Part shown: piece after piece, positions 7,363-12,231 of the stretch | Position numbering within the stretch: position 1 is the stretch's first letter | Layout of the letters: every line of letters starts with the position of its first letter | Assembly (NCBI GenBank): GCA_027347805.1 | Contig: DAIEQP010000321.1 | Location: 1-12,231, forward strand | Origin: Ignavibacteria bacterium | GTDB taxonomy: Bacteria > Bacteroidota > Ignavibacteria > Ignavibacteriales > Melioribacteraceae | Direction of reading: 5' to 3' | Length of the DNA: 12,231 bases | Notes under the pieces: generated by a model | What the model was told of the DNA's origin: nothing | The model's input: only the letters and a program-made list of their open reading frames with translations | The model's database searches: none | Program-made: the position numbers and the translations under genes

Positions 7363-9090
7363 CTATTTAAGCAAAATGAATTTTTTTGTTTCGGTGTAAT
7401 TATTTACTGTCAATCTGTATAAATACATTCCATTTGAAAGCCCTTCTCCGTTAAATGTAACATTATAAGATCCGGGTTGATGTTCTTGATTTACTAATGT
7501 AGCTATTTCTTTTCCCAACAGATTGAAAACTTTTAATGAAACAAATCCGGTGTGTTTAATAGAATAATTAATTTTTGTTGTAGGATTAAACGGATTAGGA
7601 TAATTCTGGCTTAATGAATATGAGTAAGGTATATTCTTTTCGGATTCAATTGCAGTTGTTTTAATCACAAGTGATGATTTTGCTGAAGTTAAATCTTTAA
7701 TGGCATTCGATAGACCATCAACTGCAGAAACTCCATAATTGTAATTATTCTTCATTGCTGTTTGTGCAGCGGCAAGAGCATCAGCAAATTTAGTCCATGA
7801 ATCGGTTGTATATTCATTTTCTTTTAATTTGACCGAAGCTTTTACAAGAGAATCCAATTTGTTATATGCGATTCCAACATTTACAACAGCATAAAATGCA
7901 GGCTTGCATTGATTATAACCATCCCATAATGACGCTTTCTTTACAAACGCATCATTATCATTTAATCCGTCTTTTGAAACATTAATTATTTTTCCCCTTC
8001 CAGAGAAATAACTTCTTTCCACAAAACATTTAACCAACTGTGCATATTGATTTGCCTGCGATTCAAGTACAGAAGCAGTAAGGTTATCGCTGCTTGGTTT
8101 TACATCCAGTTCGGTAATAGCCATTTCATTACAAATGGGGTAAAATTTATCGTAAGTAGCAATCCAGGATGCAGCAGAAGGATTGTTGTATTGATCATGT
8201 TCCTGCATTCCAAGACCATCTAAATAACCAGCGTCATAAATCGGTTTGCATAATCTTACAATTCCAGTAGCTTTAGTAGAAGTAGAAGTATTATAATCAT
8301 TGTAGTAAAGTTTAATCTGCTTTTCATTGTATAATACAGTGTACTTCCGGGTAAATTCAAATGCTTTCATTACATAAGAATTATCGCCGAAAGTTGTATA
8401 CCATTCACTATCAGTTGTTCTGTCAGAGCCATTATCGTTTACTGCTTCATTTACAACATCAAATGCAGAAAGTAAACCTGGCCAGGATTCATGAATAGTT
8501 CTAATAACCTCTTTAATATAATTTTCCAATCTTAATGTCATTCTTTCTTTTGTCAATCTTTCACCACTTGAAGAATAACCTTTTCTAAAAAAACCGGTTC
8601 CTGGAGTTTGGCTATGCCATACTAGAGTATGTCCCCTGAATGTAAATCCTTGCCGCTTTGCCCAGTTCAACTGCGCAATTAAGCTACCATTAAACTTAAC
8701 CAATGGATTCACATCAATAGAATCTTTTGCAACCTGCGTAGCTGCCGAATTATAAGCTGAGGCGTTTCCTGTCATATCAATTGTGTATTGAGGTTTCATG
8801 TTGTTACCGGGAGACATGCTATTCATATGAAATTTTATTAAGTAACCTCCCTGAGGTGTATCAATGCCTGACTGTCCCGGAACCTGGGGATCAGAAGCGA
8901 ATCCTATATTTCGATATGACAAAAGACAACCGATATAAAAATCATTTTTGAATACATTTTTTAAAGCAGGAACATTAGTCTGAATAGTATCGGACTGAGC
9001 GTTAATCTTTAAAGATATCAAAACAAAAAACAGAATCATCTGGAAAATTCTTCTATTCATTTTTTGTCTATGTGCATTTAAATTTTTCAT
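7363..9090 (-). CDS. GH10 endo-1,4-beta-xylanase with FIVAR-like linker and T9SS sorting domain
   Basis: Secreted endo-xylanase, probably anchored at the cell surface through T9SS. The 575 residues contain a signal peptide (to about 31, KINA, then Q), a GH10 barrel (about 40-405), a helical segment of about 70 residues (408-475, KLDSLVKASVKL.. AVDGLSNAIKDL) resembling a FIVAR module, and a type A sorting domain (490-575: SQNYPNPFNPTTKI, LLGKEIATLV, ending KKFILLK). GH10 landmarks are GHTLVWHSQTPG (153-164), the acid/base Glu215 in FDVVNEAVND and the nucleophile Glu327 in AITELDVKP. The usual Glu of the TPEN motif is Gly95 (SPGNNMKP, 93-100), while Asn96, Lys99, His154 and Trp158 are kept. The start at 9090 has only a weak GTGGA site; Met11 (9060) would give a shorter signal peptide but has no site. 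Hairpins on both sides suggest a single-gene transcript. Confidence 0.94.
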   Translation of the reverse strand: MKNLNAHRQKMNRRIFQMILFFVLISLKINAQSDTIQTNVPALKNVFKNDFYIGCLLSYRNIGFASDPQVPGQSGIDTPQGGYLIKFHMNSMSPGNNMKPQYTIDMTGNASAYNSAATQVAKDSIDVNPLVKFNGSLIAQLNWAKRQGFTFRGHTLVWHSQTPGTGFFRKGYSSSGERLTKERMTLRLENYIKEVIRTIHESWPGLLSAFDVVNEAVNDNGSDRTTDSEWYTTFGDNSYVMKAFEFTRKYTVLYNEKQIKLYYNDYNTSTSTKATGIVRLCKPIYDAGYLDGLGMQEHDQYNNPSAASWIATYDKFYPICNEMAITELDVKPSSDNLTASVLESQANQYAQLVKCFVERSYFSGRGKIINVSKDGLNDNDAFVKKASLWDGYNQCKPAFYAVVNVGIAYNKLDSLVKASVKLKENEYTTDSWTKFADALAAAQTAMKNNYNYGVSAVDGLSNAIKDLTSAKSSLVIKTTAIESEKNIPYSYSLSQNYPNPFNPTTKINYSIKHTGFVSLKVFNLLGKEIATLVNQEHQPGSYNVTFNGEGLSNGMYLYRLTVNNYTETKKFILLK

Positions 9091-9238
9091 GGTAATCCAC
9101 TTTTTAATTATCGTTAAATTTACTTCTTCTGAGAAATTACTGGGCTTAATTATCGAATTGAATTTGGGTTAATTTAGAGCCAGAAGATTTTTAATAAAAG
9201 AACTCTGCATTTCTTATATAATTCTAAACCAGTTGTAA
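9091..9238 (-). promoter_or_regulatory. Probable promoter region of the GH10 gene
   Basis: Because a terminator ends the preceding gene at about 9240, the GH10 xylanase must be transcribed from within this AT-rich stretch, unless there is readthrough. I see no convincing promoter consensus and no palindromic operator. The words CCCAAATT and TTCGATAA occur here and also upstream of the GH35 gene (near 7270-7287), but in a different order, so I do not call them a site. Confidence 0.35.
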
Positions 9239-9273
9239 TAAAACAGCCTGTCTATTATTCATAAACAGGCTGT
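9239..9273 (-). terminator. Intrinsic terminator of the large surface-protein gene
   Basis: ACAGCCTGT (9243-9251) and ACAGGCTGT (9265-9273) form a perfect 9-bp, GC-containing stem with a 13-base loop. Read on the minus strand, the stem is followed at once by TTTATT, and it lies 37 bases past the stop codon at 9310. This matches a Rho-independent terminator. Confidence 0.75.
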
Positions 9274-9309
9274 CTCAATAATGTTTACAAAACTAATTTT
9301 CTTTGAAAA

Positions 9310-12231
9310 TTATTTTACTAACATTAATTTCTTAACGCTTACAAAATCACCAGCAATAAGTTTATAGAAATAAACACCGGATGCTAAGTTAGAAGCGTTG
9401 AAAGTAACATTATGTTTGCCAGCACTTAAGTCGCCATTTACTAAATTAGCAACTGTTCTTCCCAATCCATCATAAACAACTAAACTAACTTTTCCAGCTT
9501 GAGCAACTGAAAATTCAATATTTGTTGTTGGGTTAAATGGGTTTGGATAGTTCTGGTTCAATGAATATTGAACAGGTACGTTTTCTTCAGCAATACCAAC
9601 TACCTTTGTAAATTGAGCTGGAATTGTAATTGGTGCACCCATATCAACCATTAAATCAGTAATCTTCAAAGCTCTTGTTGATGGGTTGTTAACATAGAAA
9701 TTGACAGTGTTGAACTTGGTTACTAAACCCTTTGTATCAGTTATAACACCACCAAAATTATATTTACCATCACTCTTTGAAATCAAGTATCTAACTTCAT
9801 TATTTCCAGCAGTATTCTTACCTATAGAGAATTTATAAGTATAAATACCTGCAGTACCAATTGCACCAGCAGGCTGCTGTAATGTTTGTGCTAATGTATA
9901 GTTTTTATTTCCTGTATCAAGAGGACCATTACCACTTGTAGCTAACCATGGTCTTTCAACTACAGCACCAACTGTTGCCATATCTTTAAGACCCCAAGGC
10001 TGCAATGGGTTATTATCTGAGTGTGGGAAGAATACATAACCAGTTTGGCTTGCATCTGTAGAAGCTGCACCTGAATTATAAGTCAATCCAATACCTAATG
10101 AGTTATATTGTTCGAAACCACCGCCAACTAATTCCATTTTACCGGAAACTAGAACTGCTTTATCTGTCTTTGGTGAAATTGCATAGCTTAATGCCGCACT
10201 TAATTGTGCACCATTTACTGCAGCTGCTGTACCGGAAATGTTATAATTTCCATCCATATCGCCTGTAGTATAAGTCCAACCGCCATTATTTCCATTAATT
10301 GCACTGAAGCTAGTTAAGTAATATGGCTGCCATGGTGCATCAGGAACAGTAATTGGATCTGCTAAGTCAACCTTCACATTTGTTACTTTGAATTGTTTGC
10401 AAGTAGCATCAACATCATTATTTACACTGAAAGCAACCGCATTGAATTTTGTGGCAATCGGTGTCTTATCGATGCAAGAACCGCCTAACCAATAAGTTGC
10501 TTGAACATTTGCAGCATGTTGTTTTTCTAAATACCATCTAATTTCATTCGTTCCATCAGCTAATGGTTGAACTGAAATTGCCCAGTTATAAACACCTGCT
10601 GTTGCAACTGCGCGGCTTGGAGCTTGCTGAACAGTTACCAAAGGACCACCTGCATTTGAATATGTGCTATTCCAAGCAGCGTTTGTTACAGTCCAAACAA
10701 CACCGCTACCACCGGCACCATTAGCTAATTCGCCAACACCAGATCTTGGGGTAAACTGATAAGCTTTAGCATTTGCACCTGCAGTCCAAGCTGCTGTTGG
10801 TTTATTCTGATCAGTTAATACTGCACCTTCATCATAAATTAAAGCATAACGTAACCATGTGTATGCATTACCAGCACCGCCACCAACAAATTCCATCTGA
10901 CCGCTTACAACAATAGCTTTTTTAAGAGTAGGTGTAACATCTTGTCCAAATCCACCACGAATACTTGCCCAAGCTGTAGGAGCTTTATCAGCGCCCATTG
11001 CTGCATCACCATCTATTGAATTAGCATCATTCAAGATTGGCCAGTTATTTCCACGTGGTGTTGATCCCCATTGGTTTACATAGATCGGTTGGAATGGAGC
11101 ATCAGGAATTGTGATTGGATCACCTAATGTAGCTTTAACATTTGCTAAATTAACCTGCTTCAATCCAGGTTCAACATCTTTATTAACACTAAAAGCAATG
11201 TAGTTAAAACTAGTTCTGAATGGTGCAGGATCTATTACAGTTCCACCAAACCAATATGTTGTCATTACATTTGCAGCATGTTGTTTTTCGAGATAATATT
11301 TTATTTCGAAAGAACCATCAGCAAGTTTTTTTACTGAAATAGCCCAATTATAAACGCCAGCAGTTGCAGTTGCGCGTAAAGGAGCTTCTCTAACAATAGG
11401 ACCTAATGGACCACCTGCATTAGTATTAGAACTGTTCCAATTATTATTCTTAATTAACCAGAGTGTTCCGCTTGCACCAGTTCCGCCACCAGTACCATTA
11501 GCAACATCAGCGGTTCCAACATGAGGCATCCAGCCATATCCGCCTCCATTTGTTCCAGGAGCCCATGCAGCTGTTGTTGTATTTTGATTATTAAGAGTTG
11601 GATTATCATCGCCCATTAAAGCATAGCGCAACCAAGTATAAGCACCAGTACCAGAACCACCACCAACAAATTCTAAAGTACCAGTTACTACAACTGCTTT
11701 ATCTGTAGTTGGAGTAAGTGTAGGGAATGTTCCACGAATACTTGCCCAATCTGTTGGAGCTGCAGCTGCACCCATACTAGCACTACCAGCAGCTGTATTA
11801 GCAGTATTTAAAATTGGCCAATTTGTACCGCGAGGAGTGTTACCCCATTGAGTAACTAAGCTTGGATCTGCTCTGCGAGTAACAACAATTTTATCAACCC
11901 AAATTGTAGCGCCATCATTAGATGTGCCGCCAAAATGTAACTTTAATTGATTGGTTGGTACATCAGCTTCAGGAACCATTTTGTATGTAAAAGTCTGTGC
12001 TGTTGTAGTTACCTGTGGAGTTTCATTTAAACGTTTGGTATAAGGGTCACCAGCAATTTCAAACAAGACATTTATCGATGCATTTTTACTAGCTACGGCC
12101 ATAAATGAAACAGTATACTCATAACCAGCTTGAAGAGGTAAATCAGCATTACGTTGAACTCTCCAGGTATCTGCACTGCCTTTTGTAATTACAAGTTTAT
12201 AAGAATTAGCACCGGAAAGTTTTCCAGTATT
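9310..12231 (-). CDS. Large T9SS-exported protein: CBM4/9-like module, three unassigned repeats (5' end outside window)
   Basis: Cell-surface protein of unknown role, probably carbohydrate-binding. The frame is open without a stop to the window edge: the 43 codons upstream of the ATG at 12102 read on in the same domain (SGANSYKLVI.. YEYTVSF), so that Met is internal and the true start is outside. The first about 120 visible residues look like a CBM4/9 (CenC-type) beta-sandwich, ending in TIWVDKIVVTRR. Three tandem modules follow (11862-11080, 11079-10318, 10317-9616). Shared elements are QWG.TPRG.NWPILN, WASIRG, (E)(F/L)VGGG, TAG(V/I)Y, the FGG/LGG turn, a final F...(F).VN strand and a PIT(I/V)P boundary. 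The C-terminus is a standard type A sorting domain (QNYPNPFNPTT, LGRTVANLV, ending KKLMLVK). Composition is rich in Ala, Gly, Thr and Asn, and no catalytic motif is visible. An enzyme domain could still precede the visible part. A terminator follows. Confidence 0.85.
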   Translation of the reverse strand, partial: NTGKLSGANSYKLVITKGSADTWRVQRNADLPLQAGYEYTVSFMAVASKNASINVLFEIAGDPYTKRLNETPQVTTTAQTFTYKMVPEADVPTNQLKLHFGGTSNDGATIWVDKIVVTRRADPSLVTQWGNTPRGTNWPILNTANTAAGSASMGAAAAPTDWASIRGTFPTLTPTTDKAVVVTGTLEFVGGGSGTGAYTWLRYALMGDDNPTLNNQNTTTAAWAPGTNGGGYGWMPHVGTADVANGTGGGTGASGTLWLIKNNNWNSSNTNAGGPLGPIVREAPLRATATAGVYNWAISVKKLADGSFEIKYYLEKQHAANVMTTYWFGGTVIDPAPFRTSFNYIAFSVNKDVEPGLKQVNLANVKATLGDPITIPDAPFQPIYVNQWGSTPRGNNWPILNDANSIDGDAAMGADKAPTAWASIRGGFGQDVTPTLKKAIVVSGQMEFVGGGAGNAYTWLRYALIYDEGAVLTDQNKPTAAWTAGANAKAYQFTPRSGVGELANGAGGSGVVWTVTNAAWNSTYSNAGGPLVTVQQAPSRAVATAGVYNWAISVQPLADGTNEIRWYLEKQHAANVQATYWLGGSCIDKTPIATKFNAVAFSVNNDVDATCKQFKVTNVKVDLADPITVPDAPWQPYYLTSFSAINGNNGGWTYTTGDMDGNYNISGTAAAVNGAQLSAALSYAISPKTDKAVLVSGKMELVGGGFEQYNSLGIGLTYNSGAASTDASQTGYVFFPHSDNNPLQPWGLKDMATVGAVVERPWLATSGNGPLDTGNKNYTLAQTLQQPAGAIGTAGIYTYKFSIGKNTAGNNEVRYLISKSDGKYNFGGVITDTKGLVTKFNTVNFYVNNPSTRALKITDLMVDMGAPITIPAQFTKVVGIAEENVPVQYSLNQNYPNPFNPTTNIEFSVAQAGKVSLVVYDGLGRTVANLVNGDLSAGKHNVTFNASNLASGVYFYKLIAGDFVSVKKLMLVK
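9616..10317 (-). repeat. Diverged repeat C of the surface protein
   Basis: Third module, about 234 residues, more distant. It lacks the QWG.TPRG opening (it has NGNNGGWTYTTGDMDG) and the WASIRG block. It keeps (V)LVSGKMELVGGG, GTAGIYTYKFSI, NEVRYLI, the NFGG turn, TKFNTVNFYVNN and a GAPITIP boundary at equivalent places. The pattern supports shared ancestry with A and B but a changed binding face. Confidence 0.6.
10318..11079 (-). repeat. Protein-level repeat B of the surface protein
   Basis: Second module, about 254 residues, opening VNQWGSTPRG and ending DPITVPDAPWQPYY. It keeps all blocks of repeat A, including WPILN, WASIRG, EFVGGG, YTWLRYAL, NAGGPL, AGVYNWAISV and YLEKQHAANV. The DNA of A and B has diverged at many third positions, so the duplication is not recent. 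Confidence 0.75.
11080..11862 (-). repeat. Protein-level repeat A of the surface protein
   Basis: First of three tandem modules, about 261 residues. It starts SLVTQWGNTPRG and ends DPITIPDAPFQPIY. Marked blocks are WPILN, WASIRG, EFVGGG, YTWLRYAL, NAGGPL, AGVYNWAISV and YLEKQHAANV. Alternating hydrophobic strands with Gly/Asn turns suggest an all-beta fold. It is closely related to repeat B: 30 of 42 residues are identical in the opening block by direct count. Confidence 0.75.

Overview
The window is a cluster of six carbohydrate-active genes, all on the minus strand, from an AT-rich Gram-negative bacterium of the Bacteroidetes/Chlorobi/Ignavibacteria kind. The main clue is the type A sorting domain of the type IX secretion system (T9SS), with the 'QNYPNPFNP' opening and a 'K(K)..LLK/LVK' ending. 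Its wording (LGREV.., ASGVYFYRL) resembles what I know from Ignavibacteria such as Melioribacter, but no rRNA or marker gene is present, so this placement is an inference.

Reading with transcription (right to left): (a) 12231-9310, a large secreted protein cut at its 5' end by the window edge. It has a CBM4/9-like module, three copies of a roughly 235-260-residue module I do not recognise, and a T9SS sorting domain. A terminator hairpin follows. (b) 9090-7363, a GH10 xylanase with a FIVAR-like helical linker and a T9SS sorting domain, again followed by a perfect 14-bp hairpin. (c) 7091-5448, a GH35-type beta-galactosidase with a DUF5597-like tail. (d) 5382-2611, a GH2 beta-galactosidase-type enzyme with C-terminal DUF4982-like and domain-5-like modules. 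(e) 2505-577, a GH30 subfamily 8-type glucuronoxylanase that carries its T9SS-type domain near the N-terminus instead of the C-terminus. (f) 441-1, the first 147 codons of a second GH10 xylanase, running off the window. A LacI-type operator lies just upstream of (f).

Together these fit a xylan (glucurono-/arabino-/galacto-decorated) utilisation locus. The GH10 and GH30 endo-enzymes would cut the backbone at or outside the cell surface. The GH35 and GH2 enzymes have signal peptides but no sorting domain and would remove galactose-like side groups in the periplasm. The repeat protein may hold polysaccharide at the surface. No SusC/SusD pair, transporter or regulator gene is visible. Genes (c) to (e) are spaced 65 and 105 bases apart and could be one transcript; (f) appears to have its own control region.

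There is no gene-free stretch above 300 bases (the longest is 7092-7362). No tRNA, rRNA, CRISPR array, insertion sequence or attachment site was seen. The two observations most worth following are the internal T9SS domain of the GH30 enzyme and the unassigned triplicated module of the large surface protein.
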